From assembly GCF_029029505.1 (NCBI RefSeq), contig NZ_JAKJSD010000001.1, positions 434,001 through 498,000 of the forward strand: DNA of 64,000 bases. The letters are read 5' to 3'. This stretch comes from Ancylomarina sp. DW003. GTDB lineage: Bacteria > Bacteroidota > Bacteroidia > Bacteroidales > Marinifilaceae. The stretch's first letter is position 1, and each line of letters opens with the position of its first letter. The notes beneath the pieces are model-generated. The model ran no database searches. It was not told the DNA's origin and saw only the letters and a list, made by a program, of their open reading frames with translations. Shown here one piece after another: positions 1 to 9,100 of this stretch. The translations under genes were made by a program, and so were the position numbers.

Positions 1-778
1 TGTATTCGTTGTGAATATCGTTACTATCAGCAGCAACCATAAACAACAGAACTGAATTTCGCTCGATATGACGTAAGAAACGTAAACCCAAACCACGCCC
101 CTCGTGTGCTCCTTCGATAATTCCAGGAATATCTGCCATTACGAATGAACGATTATCTCGATAACCTACAATACCCAAGTTTGGAACTAAAGTTGTAAAT
201 GGATAATCGGCAATTTTTGGCTTGGCAGCAGAAACTACAGAAAGTAAAGTCGATTTTCCAACACTTGGGAATCCTACTAAACCAACATCGGCCAAAACTT
301 TAAGTTCGAGAATAACGGCACGTTCAACACGCTCCTCACCTTGCTGTGCATATCGAGGTGTTTGATTTGTTGAAGAACGGAAATTCCAGTTTCCAAGACC
401 TCCACGACCACCTTTAACAAGAACTTTGCTCTCACCATCTTCAGTCACATCAAAAATCACTTCACCTGTTTCAGCATCACGAGCAACAGTTCCCAATGGC
501 ACTTCGATAATTTCATCAGCGCCTTCGTAACCTGTACTTCTACTCTGTCCTCCAGAACCTCCATCTTTAGCAAAAACATGTCGGCTAAAACGTAAATGAA
601 TTAGCGTCCAAAGTTGTGCATTAGCTCTAATGATAATATGACCACCACGACCACCGTCACCACCATCAGGTCCACCTTTCATGGTTAACTTATCACGATG
701 AAGGTGAGCTGATCCTTGTCCTCCTGCTCCGGAGCGACAAAATATTTTAACGTAATCTACAAAATTAGATCCTGCCAT
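1..778 (-). CDS. obg: Obg family GTPase, 3' end outside window
   Basis: Ribosome-associated GTPase with a role in large-subunit maturation and the stringent response. Translation from the ATG at 776-778 gives about 259 residues with no stop. The N-terminal Obg fold is rich in glycine ([20 protein letters not shown]). The G domain follows with the P-loop GFPSVGKST near residue 170 and the G3 motif [14 protein letters not shown] near residue 213. The NKxD motif and the C-terminal part lie beyond base 1. It is downstream of adk by 99 bp and of hpt on the same strand, so the three may be one transcript. The call is firm; only the C-terminal domain type is unseen. Confidence 0.95.
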   Translation of the reverse strand, partial: MAGSNFVDYVKIFCRSGAGGQGSAHLHRDKLTMKGGPDGGDGGRGGHIIIRANAQLWTLIHLRFSRHVFAKDGGSGGQSRSTGYEGADEIIEVPLGTVARDAETGEVIFDVTEDGESKVLVKGGRGGLGNWNFRSSTNQTPRYAQQGEERVERAVILELKVLADVGLVGFPSVGKSTLLSVVSAAKPKIADYPFTTLVPNLGIVGYRDNRSFVMADIPGIIEGAHEGRGLGLRFLRHIERNSVLLFMVAADSNDIHNEY

Positions 779-877
779 TTTGTGTTGAATTTTAGCCTGT
801 AATTAGGCTGATATTTGCAATGTCTACAATACAGCAATTAAAAAAACAAGAGCTATATTATTAATATTCGTACTTTC

Positions 878-1477
878 TTATACGATTTTGAGTTGCTTAT
901 TCGAACAAGTTTTTTCAACCAAACTTGCAATTCTATCGAATACTTCTTCTAGAGATCCAAGACCATCAACAGAATGGTAAAGGCCTTTATTTTTATAATA
1001 TTCGGCAATTGGAGCTGTTACATCGTCATAAATTCTAAGACGTTTAATAATAACTTCTCTTCCACTATCATCAGGTCGTCCCGATGACTCACCTCTTTTT
1101 AATAAGCGTTGAATCAGAATTTCTTCTTCAACTTTTAATTCAATCACTAAATCAACAATTCCCTGTCTTTCTGCCAACATTTCAGCAAAATGCTCCGTTT
1201 GCCCAATATGACGAGGAATACCATCATAAACAATCCCTCTAGCTTTCGAATTTTGATCCAAAAATTTTTCTACAATTCTATAAGCTAATTTATCCGGGAA
1301 AAAGTTCCCTCCATCTATTAACCTTTTAGCTTCTAGACCTTCTGGTGTTGCTAATTTTATTTCTTCTCTACAAACATCTCCCGTTGAAAGGTGAATGATA
1401 TTGAATTTATCTTGTAATAATTTAGACTGAGTACCTTTTCCTGATCCCGGAGGTCCAAACATGATGATGTTCACCAT
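878..1477 (-). CDS. adk: Adenylate kinase
   Basis: Cytoplasmic enzyme for ATP + AMP = 2 ADP. The 199-residue protein starts with the P-loop GPPGSGKGT at residues 8-16, then the AMP-binding stretch LSTGD. The arginine-rich RLLKRGESSGRPDD region marks a short LID without zinc cysteines. The usual DGFPRT AMP-site motif reads DGIPRH here, a mild variation. The length fits the short-LID form. It sits between hpt (113 bp upstream) and obg (99 bp downstream), a purine-salvage and GTPase neighbourhood common in Bacteroidota. No Shine-Dalgarno sequence is evident before the ATG. Confidence 0.97.
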   Translation of the reverse strand: MVNIIMFGPPGSGKGTQSKLLQDKFNIIHLSTGDVCREEIKLATPEGLEAKRLIDGGNFFPDKLAYRIVEKFLDQNSKARGIVYDGIPRHIGQTEHFAEMLAERQGIVDLVIELKVEEEILIQRLLKRGESSGRPDDSGREVIIKRLRIYDDVTAPIAEYYKNKGLYHSVDGLGSLEEVFDRIASLVEKTCSNKQLKIV

Positions 1478-1590
1478 AAAAACTTAGCTAAAAACTATTC
1501 TTATAAAAAATTTAAATCACTTTATTGCATCACCTAACTAACCATCAACAAGATATGATGATTAGTACAGGGATTCATTCTATACCTTAA

Positions 1591-2130
1591 TTAGTCCATT
1601 ACAGTATAAACATCCGGCAAATTTCTACCGACACCATCATAATCTAAACCACGACCAACAATAAAATCGTTTGGAATATCAATACCTACATAGTCTATCT
1701 TAACATCACGCTTAAGTGCATCAGGTTTGAACAACATGGTTGCAACTAAAATTTCTTTAGCCTTATATTCTTCAATTTGAGCCAAAGTATTTTCCATTGT
1801 AATCCCAGTGTCAATGATATCTTCAAGAATAACAACAGTACGATCTTTAAGGTCTTCAGTAAAACCCATCAGTTTCTTCACCTTACCAGTTGTACCCATT
1901 CCTTCATATGAAGCCAAACGCATAAAGGTAATCTCAGCATTTTCAACAGTTATCAGTTTCATCAGGTCAGATGCAAACATGAATGATCCATTAAGAATAC
2001 AAATGAACATTGGATTTTTTCCAGCAAGATCCTTGTTCATCTTCTCAGCCATTTCAGCAATAGCATTATCAATCTTCTCAGCCGGGATAGATACCTTAAA
2101 CTCTCTATCAAGAATTTTTACAGTCTTCAT
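1591..2130 (-). CDS. hpt: Hypoxanthine phosphoribosyltransferase
   Basis: Purine salvage enzyme that transfers ribose phosphate from PRPP to hypoxanthine or guanine to give IMP or GMP. The 179-residue length is normal for the family. The PRPP-binding motif ILEDIIDTGIT is at residues 101-111, and the C-terminal DYVGIDIPNDFIVGRGLDY region carries base and Mg/PRPP contacts. It is the first gene of the likely hpt-adk-obg unit and is divergent from purE, so salvage and de novo purine genes share one intergenic region. Confidence 0.96.
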   Translation of the reverse strand: MKTVKILDREFKVSIPAEKIDNAIAEMAEKMNKDLAGKNPMFICILNGSFMFASDLMKLITVENAEITFMRLASYEGMGTTGKVKKLMGFTEDLKDRTVVILEDIIDTGITMENTLAQIEEYKAKEILVATMLFKPDALKRDVKIDYVGIDIPNDFIVGRGLDYDGVGRNLPDVYTVMD

Positions 2131-2542
2131 CTGTCAATAATTTTATTTGTCTTCCCTATTTTACGTAGGAAAAGTGTTTGCCTCATCAAATTCCTTAAGG
2201 AATTAAATTGATGCTTTTGTTTGGTGATTATTTTTTCAATTTTATTCTCTGGTAAGTTGCTTTATTCCTAAAATCGAAAATCAGCATTTTATATCCTTAA
2301 TCTGAAAAGCATTCTTTATAAATGAACAAGGTTCAATCTATAAGCTAATGAAATCAAGACATCTAAAGGATAAAAAAAAAGTTTTAAATCCATAATGTAA
2401 CATCCATATATTTTTTACATTTTTGCCTCAAACAAAAGCAACCATATGTTTGTTGATCATATAGAACTAAAACAATTCTTACTTGGCGACAAAAGTACAA
2501 TTTTTTGTTATTAATTTTATAAAACCACCAATATAAAACACG
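2131..2542. other. Intergenic region between divergent hpt and purE
   Basis: This 412-bp AT-rich spacer must hold the promoters of both hpt and purE. I see no exact TAnnTTTG box; the nearest is TACATTTTTG at about 2427, with spacing that does not fit. Short open frames here overlap purE in antisense and look like chance. No purine riboswitch core was recognised. Confidence 0.5.
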
Positions 2543-3046
2543 ATGAAAGCGAAAGTTAGTATTATCATGGGAAGTACTTCGGATCTTCCAGTTATGGAAA
2601 AGGCTGCCCAAATTTTAAACGATTTTAAGATTCCATTTGAGATTAATGCCTTATCGGCACACCGTACGCCTGAAGAGGTTGAAGTTTTTGCAAAAGGCGC
2701 AATGGACAATGGAATTAAAGTAATTATTGCAGGTGCTGGTATGGCAGCTCACCTACCAGGTGTAATTGCAGCTATGACTCCACTTCCGGTCATTGGTGTA
2801 CCAATCAAAGCCAGTCTTGATGGTATGGATGCATTACTTGCAATTGCCCAAATGCCTCCTGGAATTCCAGTTGCAACTGTTGCTATTAATGGCGCAATGA
2901 ACGCTGGTATTTTAGCTGCTCAGATTATTGCTTCAGGAGATGAAGCACTTCAAGCGGAAGTTATCAAATTTAAGGAAAGCCTAAAACAGAAAATTGTTAA
3001 GGCTAATGAGGATTTGTCGACAGTAAAATATGAATATCGAGTTTGA
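2543..3046 (+). CDS. purE: N5-carboxyaminoimidazole ribonucleotide mutase (PurE)
   Basis: Step of de novo purine synthesis: converts N5-CAIR to CAIR in the cytoplasm. The 167-residue protein has the phosphate-binding GSTSDLPVM at residues 10-18 and the SAHRTPE motif at residues 38-44, where His40 is the expected catalytic residue. Its length and motifs fit the class I bacterial mutase, which works with PurK; purK is not adjacent. It is followed by a clear hairpin terminator. Confidence 0.97.
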   Translation: MKAKVSIIMGSTSDLPVMEKAAQILNDFKIPFEINALSAHRTPEEVEVFAKGAMDNGIKVIIAGAGMAAHLPGVIAAMTPLPVIGVPIKASLDGMDALLAIAQMPPGIPVATVAINGAMNAGILAAQIIASGDEALQAEVIKFKESLKQKIVKANEDLSTVKYEYRV

Positions 3047-3088
3047 TAGAAAGATTCTATAAACCAGATTGTAGAAATACACTAGAAT

Positions 3089-3131
3089 TAATCCGCAAAG
3101 GTAAACCTATTTACTTTGCGGATTTTTTTTT
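3089..3131 (+). terminator. Rho-independent terminator after purE
   Basis: Arms AATCCGC(AAAG) and CTTTGCGG-ATT pair around a short loop with a one-base bulge. A run of eight or more T follows. Position and polarity fit the end of purE. Confidence 0.85.
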
Positions 3132-3163
3132 GCTCAAAACCAGAACCTTAAACAAAATAACAC

Positions 3164-3194
3164 TTGACATATTAAAAGCCCTACACTAACTTTA
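3164..3194 (+). promoter_or_regulatory. Candidate promoter for the PorV-like/HhH gene pair
   Basis: TTG at 3164-3166, 20 bp, then TAACTTTA at 3187-3194, one mismatch from the Bacteroidota TAnnTTTG box. It would give a leader of about 20 nt before the ATG at 3219. Confidence 0.5.
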
Positions 3195-3218
3195 TGATTG
3201 ATCTTAAAACATTTAACA

Positions 3219-4034
3219 ATGAAATCGATCAATCTCATCCTTCTTTTATTACTTGTTCAGCTTTCAAGTTATGCCACTTCAGACAATCATCTCTCAGGTG
3301 CCCGATCAAGTGCGATGGCTAATGCTTCTGTTGCTTCTACAGATCTTTGGGCTAATTATAACAATCAAGCAGCTTTAGCTAGAATCGATAAAATACAAGC
3401 TGGTGTATTCTACGAAAACCGATTTCAACTTAAAGATTTAAGTACAAAAGCAATTTCTCTTTATGTTCCAACAAAACTTGGCGGGTTTAATTTCAATTAT
3501 TCACAATTTGGTTCAGATTTATACAAGGAAAGGAAAATTGGGTTTGGTTACTCTAAAGCTTTAAGCAAACATTTTTGGGCTAGTGTACAGCTCAATCAAA
3601 TACTAGTCAAATTAAATCAAACATATGGAGAACAAAGTAGGTTTAATTTTGAAATTGGCCTATTAGCAGAGATATTTCAAGATTTTTTCTTAGGATTTCA
3701 TCTATTCAATCCCAGTCAGGAAAAATTTGAAACCATGTATTTTGATGAAGCAATCCCAAGCATTGCACGCTTGGGATTTTCCTGGCATTTATCTGATGAA
3801 ACTCTACTTAGTTCAGAAATTCAAAAAGATTTTGATCATGATATTCGCTTAAAATTTGGAACAGAACATGAAATTCTGGATAAACTCTTCATTCGTTTAG
3901 GTGTTTCAAACCATCCAAATCAAATTAGCTTTGGATTAGGCTATCAATACAAAAGCATTAAAATGAATTTAGCCTATTCCAAGCATCAGAACTTAGGTTA
4001 TACACCATCAATTGATCTCAATTTCTCATTTTAA
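3219..4034 (+). CDS. PorV-like outer-membrane beta-barrel protein of unknown role
   Basis: A 271-residue exported protein. The ATG at 3219 is preferred over an upstream in-frame TTG (3198) because it starts directly at the signal peptide (MKSINLILLLLLVQL). The mature N-terminus has GARSSAMANASVASTDLWANYNNQ in two parts; that pattern is shared by PorV/PorQ-like and UPF0164-type outer-membrane proteins of Bacteroidota. The rest alternates polar and aromatic residues and ends in a strand finishing with Phe (DLNFSF), as barrels do. It is 9 bp upstream of the HhH/barrel gene, so the two are very likely co-transcribed. The specific function is unknown; T9SS shuttle or partner roles are inference. 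Confidence 0.7.
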   Translation: MKSINLILLLLLVQLSSYATSDNHLSGARSSAMANASVASTDLWANYNNQAALARIDKIQAGVFYENRFQLKDLSTKAISLYVPTKLGGFNFNYSQFGSDLYKERKIGFGYSKALSKHFWASVQLNQILVKLNQTYGEQSRFNFEIGLLAEIFQDFFLGFHLFNPSQEKFETMYFDEAIPSIARLGFSWHLSDETLLSSEIQKDFDHDIRLKFGTEHEILDKLFIRLGVSNHPNQISFGLGYQYKSIKMNLAYSKHQNLGYTPSIDLNFSF

Positions 4035-4043
4035 TATTTTGTC

Positions 4044-6104
4044 ATGATCAATTCTAAACACCTGGTTTCTTTTCTCGTCTTTATTTTACTCTTTTTAAGC
4101 TCTTTTGGTCAAAATACGGCGAAGAGAAACGATATTATTGAACAGATGATAGAGAATATTGCTGAGAATAGCGATGAAGCTTTAGATTATACAGACCTAT
4201 TAGAAAATTTTAATGAACTCTTTGATAAGCCTGTCAATTTAAATACAGCGAACGAAAAGGAATTAAGGCAGTTGCACCTATTATCAAGTTATCAAATACA
4301 GAACTTATTAAACTACAGAAAAGAAAGTGGCATCATTTATAGTGTTTATGAATTAAGACTACTCGATGGATTTAACTATTCTACACTTCAAAAAATAATA
4401 CCATTCATCGAAATTAAAATAGATAGTCAGAAGACTAGGTTGTCAACTAAAAGTAGAGCAAAACATTTAATATTAGCGCGAACACAACGAACGCTTGAAC
4501 AAGAAGAAGGCTTTAAATCGATTAACATAGAAGATGATGAATTAGATAATTCTAATAGTAAACCTAAGTACCTTGGCAAAAGTTGGAAATATTACACACG
4601 ATATAAATACAGATCGCCAAACAAGAAAATAGAATTTGGGTTAACCGCTGAAAATGACTCTGGAGAACCATTCTTTGAAGGCAAAAATACAGAAGGCTTC
4701 GATTTTTATTCAGCTTTTGTTCACTATAAAGGGAAAGGTTTTATCAAACAAATCAATTTGGGTGATTATCAAGTGAAGTTTGGGCAAGGTTTAAATTTAT
4801 GGTCTGGATTAGGAGGGCGTAAATCGACCTTTACAACTAAAAATGCAAAACGACTACAAGGCATCAAATCTTACCATTCAACAGATGAAAATTTATTTTT
4901 CAGAGGAAGTGCTATTGAATTCAGACTTCATAGGAATATCAATCTAAGCACATTTATTTCCTATAAAAAACGTGATGCAAGTATAGAAAATGGTCTTATA
5001 AAAAGTTTAATTAACACTGGTCTTCACCGCACAGAAAACGAGTTTGAGAAAAAAGATCGAGCGCAAGAGAAGGTTATGGGCAGTACATTACTTTTTGATC
5101 TTAATAAAATTGATTTTGGATTCTCATTCCTAAGATCTCAGTTTTCACCAAAATTAAAAAACAAAGCAGATGAAATTGAAAATATTTATGATTTTACTGG
5201 AAAAGAAAATTACAACCTAGGCGCACATTATAACACCCGATACAAGAAGATTCATTTGTACGGCGAAATTGCACAAAGTAAATCAGGTGGCAAAGCTATC
5301 TTACAAGGCCTACAACTACAAGCCCATTCTCAACTTTCACTGGAAGTAATTTATCGAAAATACGATAAAGATTATCATGCTCTCTATGGAAATGCATTTG
5401 GTGAACAATCAAATATTGAAAATGAAGAAGGGGTTTACATTGGTGCAGAATTTTATCCTTATCCTAAATGGACAATTTTAGCTTATTACGATTTATATGA
5501 ATTCCCCTGGCTTAAATATCGTGTTGGCTCGCCAAGTAGCGGGCACGATTATTTATCTCAAATCGAATACAATCCCAACAAAGAAGTTTCCATTTACTTT
5601 AGATTTAAACAAGAACAAAAACCAGAAAATTCAAACGATGAAAAAATAAAGACACCCATTGAAGTCGTGAAAAAGCAATATCGCTTACATCTATCTGCCA
5701 AGCTTAACGAAAAATGGGAAATTCGAAATCGAATAGAGTTCTCAGAATATCAAAAATCGAAAAAAGAGAATGGTTATCTAATTTATCAGGATATTATATT
5801 TCATCATGCCACACTCCCCCTGACTAGCAATATCCGATACGCTCTGTTTGATACGGATTCTTTCGACACTAGAATATATGCCTATGAGAATGACATTTTA
5901 TACGCTTTTTCAATCCCAGCCTATTTCAACAAAGGCTCCCGATTTTATTTCAATTTAAAATACAAGTTGAATAAAAATGCGAGTTTGTATTTTAGATACG
6001 CCCAAACCCAATATGCTAATACTAAAAATATCAGTTCAGGCACCTCCAAAATTTCAGGAGATACAAAATCTGAAATTAAACTTCAGTTAAAACTTAACTT
6101 CTAA
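4044..6104 (+). CDS. Helix-hairpin-helix domain plus predicted outer-membrane beta-barrel protein
   Basis: A 686-residue exported protein with a signal peptide ending near SFGQ (residue 23). Residues 65-124 hold two helix-hairpin-helix units in the arrangement of ComEA: a NLNTANEKELRQL segment, a YRKESG turn, then YELRLLDGF. After residue 140 the sequence becomes long alternating strands rich in Tyr, Phe and Lys (for example YYTRYKYRSP and YNLGAHYNTRYKK). It ends in Phe, which suggests a large outer-membrane barrel. Proteins of this architecture are widespread in Bacteroidota, but I know of no assigned function. HhH domains usually bind DNA, and are also found in secretion-system minor components. 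The gene is paired with the PorV-like gene just upstream. Confidence 0.7.
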   Translation: MINSKHLVSFLVFILLFLSSFGQNTAKRNDIIEQMIENIAENSDEALDYTDLLENFNELFDKPVNLNTANEKELRQLHLLSSYQIQNLLNYRKESGIIYSVYELRLLDGFNYSTLQKIIPFIEIKIDSQKTRLSTKSRAKHLILARTQRTLEQEEGFKSINIEDDELDNSNSKPKYLGKSWKYYTRYKYRSPNKKIEFGLTAENDSGEPFFEGKNTEGFDFYSAFVHYKGKGFIKQINLGDYQVKFGQGLNLWSGLGGRKSTFTTKNAKRLQGIKSYHSTDENLFFRGSAIEFRLHRNINLSTFISYKKRDASIENGLIKSLINTGLHRTENEFEKKDRAQEKVMGSTLLFDLNKIDFGFSFLRSQFSPKLKNKADEIENIYDFTGKENYNLGAHYNTRYKKIHLYGEIAQSKSGGKAILQGLQLQAHSQLSLEVIYRKYDKDYHALYGNAFGEQSNIENEEGVYIGAEFYPYPKWTILAYYDLYEFPWLKYRVGSPSSGHDYLSQIEYNPNKEVSIYFRFKQEQKPENSNDEKIKTPIEVVKKQYRLHLSAKLNEKWEIRNRIEFSEYQKSKKENGYLIYQDIIFHHATLPLTSNIRYALFDTDSFDTRIYAYENDILYAFSIPAYFNKGSRFYFNLKYKLNKNASLYFRYAQTQYANTKNISSGTSKISGDTKSEIKLQLKLNF

Positions 6105-6105
6105 A

Positions 6106-6137
6106 GAAATGCTACTTAAACTAATAAGTAGCATTTC
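6106..6137. terminator. Bidirectional hairpin terminator between convergent genes
   Basis: GAAATGCTACTTA at 6106-6118 pairs exactly with TAAGTAGCATTTC at 6125-6137. It lies between the convergent HhH/barrel gene and the giant T9SS cargo gene and has A/T-rich flanks on both sides. Confidence 0.75.
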
Positions 6138-6146
6138 AAAATATCA

Positions 6147-9100
6147 TTAATAAGTCATATAAACGTAACCTGTTAATGGTTGTTTTTTGACTCCAAACTT
6201 GAACACATAGTAATAAGTTCCGGGAGGAAGTCTGTGATTGGAAATTTGACCTTTTACATTTCCATAGCCTTCCCAACTATTATCATAGGATCGCTTTTTA
6301 TAAACGATATTACCCCATCGATTAAAAATTTGCAAACTGTTATCGGGAAATTTTTCTAAACCTACAATCTTAAACCTATCATTTAAATTATCGCTATTAG
6401 GTGTAATCGCATTAGGAATAAAAACATCAATAGGCAGAACATTAATCTTAACACGACCAATAGCAGATAATCCACTTTCATCGCTAACTTCGTAGATCAT
6501 TGTTAATTCGCCAACATACCTTTCTCTGGCATTAAATTCCATATTCAACAATTCGTCTACTGTCAAAACATCATTATCATTAAGAAGTTGTCCATCCGAT
6601 TGAACAATTTCACCAAATTCAACCGTCGATAATATTTTAACAGATAATCTATCTCCATCAGGATCGTATGGACTCTCCAGGTTGATAGGGTTATTAAGAG
6701 AAGCCTCCTTAACCTCCATTTCGAAATCGAATACAAGTGGTGCATCATTCACAGGTAAAACAGAAATTTTAACTGAAGCCTGACTACAAGATTCCGATGT
6801 TTCATTATCGCAAAGTTCATATACAAAAGTATCTTCACCAAAATAATTAGCATCGGGAATATAGACGTAAGTTCCGTCGGAATTTATAGTCAAACTACCA
6901 TGTTCCACATCTTCTATAGGTGATGTATTTATCGACAAGCCATTACTATCAACATCAGAATCATTATCTAATACAGATAAACCATTCAGTATTTCATCTT
7001 CATTAACTTCTGCCTCATCATTCATGGCTAATGGTGCATCATTTACCGAGTGGATTGTAACACTAACCGTAGCTTCATCACACTGTTGAGGTGCGCTATC
7101 ATCACACACACGATACACAAATGAATCTGTTCCATTAAAGTTTAAATCTGGCGTATAAGTATAGGTCCCATCAGCATGAATATTCAATTCTCCATGAGTA
7201 ACATCTACAACAGGATTTAAATCAATCACTAAGATACTACCAGGCACACTAAAATCATTAGCCAATAAATTCTCACCATTCAAGACTTGATCTTCATACA
7301 CTTCGGAAGAATCATCAACTGCAAGTAGATATTCTATTACATCAGTAATGGTTATTACAAAATTCTCAGCAATTGTCGATCCATCTGAACTTCGTGCTTC
7401 AATACGTATCATGTGTGATTCATCTGTCTCAAAATCTAGTAAGTTAGCATCAGCAACAACAACTACTCCTGTCGAAACACCAATTTTAAAGCGTCCTCCA
7501 GCATCATTTAGTAAAAAATAAGTAATTGCATCACCATCTTCATCGGTCGCTAATGCCGTAATATGCACCAAATCATCGTTCTTCACATCTTCGCTTATTG
7601 TGTTTTCATCCGAATCATTGTCAATTAAATTCGCAATAGCATGATCGGTATCACCATTAGTTACATCAGTCACGAAAATTGGAAAATCATCTGATATTTT
7701 AGAGCCGTCGGCACTTCGAGCTTCAATGCGAATACTATGAGTCTCATTAGCTTCAAAATCGATTTGACTTTCATCTTTTACTGTAACCACTCCGGAAACT
7801 TCACCAATTTTAAAGCGTCCATTATCATCATCAAGAAGATGGTAGGTAATTGGATCATTATCTAAATCAGTCGCTAATGCCGTGATATGAACGGGAGCGT
7901 CATTTACAACATTCTCACTAATAATATTTTCATGTTCTTCATTATCTCTTAAGTCTGTAATAGGATGATCTGTATCGCCATCGGTCACATCAGATATAAG
8001 GACAGTAAAATATTCAGCAACTTTCGAACCGTCTGAACTTCGTGCTTCTATTTGAATTGCGTGAGAAGCATCAGTTTCAAAATCAATCATTGAAGCATCA
8101 GCAACGGATACAACTCCTGTTAACAGGTCAATTTTAAATCGGCCTTCAGCATCATCTAATAAATAGTATGTTATGGCATCACCATCTTCATCGGTTGCTA
8201 ATGCGGTGATATGAACTAAATCATCAGTATTAGCATTTTCACTGATCGTGTTTTCTTCCGGATCATTGTCTATTAAATTAGTAATAGCATGATCGGTATC
8301 GCCATCGGTCACATCAGATATAAGAACTGTAAAATATTCTGCAACTTTCGAACCGTCTGAACTTCGCGCTTCAACTTTAATCGTGTGAGAAACATTGGTT
8401 TCAAAATCAATCATTGAAGCATCGGCTACGGATACAACTCCTGTTGACAGGTCAACTTTGAATCGTCCTTCAGCATCATCTAATAAATAGTATGTTATGG
8501 CATCACCATCTTCGTCGGTCGCTAATGCAGTGATATGAACTAGATCATCAATATCAGCATTTTCACTGATCGTGTTTTCTTCAGGATCGTTGTCTATTAA
8601 ATTTGCAATAGCATGATCAGTATCACCGTCGGTGACATCAGATATAAGAACTGTAAAATATTCAGCTATTTTCGAACCGTCTGAACTTCGCGCTTCAACT
8701 TTAATCGTGTGAGAAACATTGGTTTCAAAATCAATCATTGAAGCATCGGCTACGGATACAACTCCTGTTGACAGGTCAATTTTAAATCGTCCTTCAGCAT
8801 CATCTAATAAATAGTATGTTATGGCATCACCATCTTGATCGGTCGCTAATGCAGTGATATGAACTAAATCATCAGTATTAGCATTTTCACTGATCGTGTT
8901 TTCTTCCGGATCATTGTCTATTAAATTTGTAATAGCATGATCGGTATCACCTTCGGTGACATCAGATATAAGAACTGTAAAATATTCAGCAACTTTCGAA
9001 CCGTCTGAACTTCGTGCTTCTATTTGAATTGCGTGAGAAGCATCAGTTTCAAAATCAATCATTGAGGCATCGGCTACGGATACAACTCCTGTTGACAGGT

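Noticed and set aside
1808-2140. 110-codon plus-strand frame opposite hpt
   Set aside because: Fully antisense to a clear hpt gene; shadow frame.
2384-2709. Short minus-strand frames overlapping the start of purE
   Set aside because: Antisense to purE and its leader, no recognisable product.
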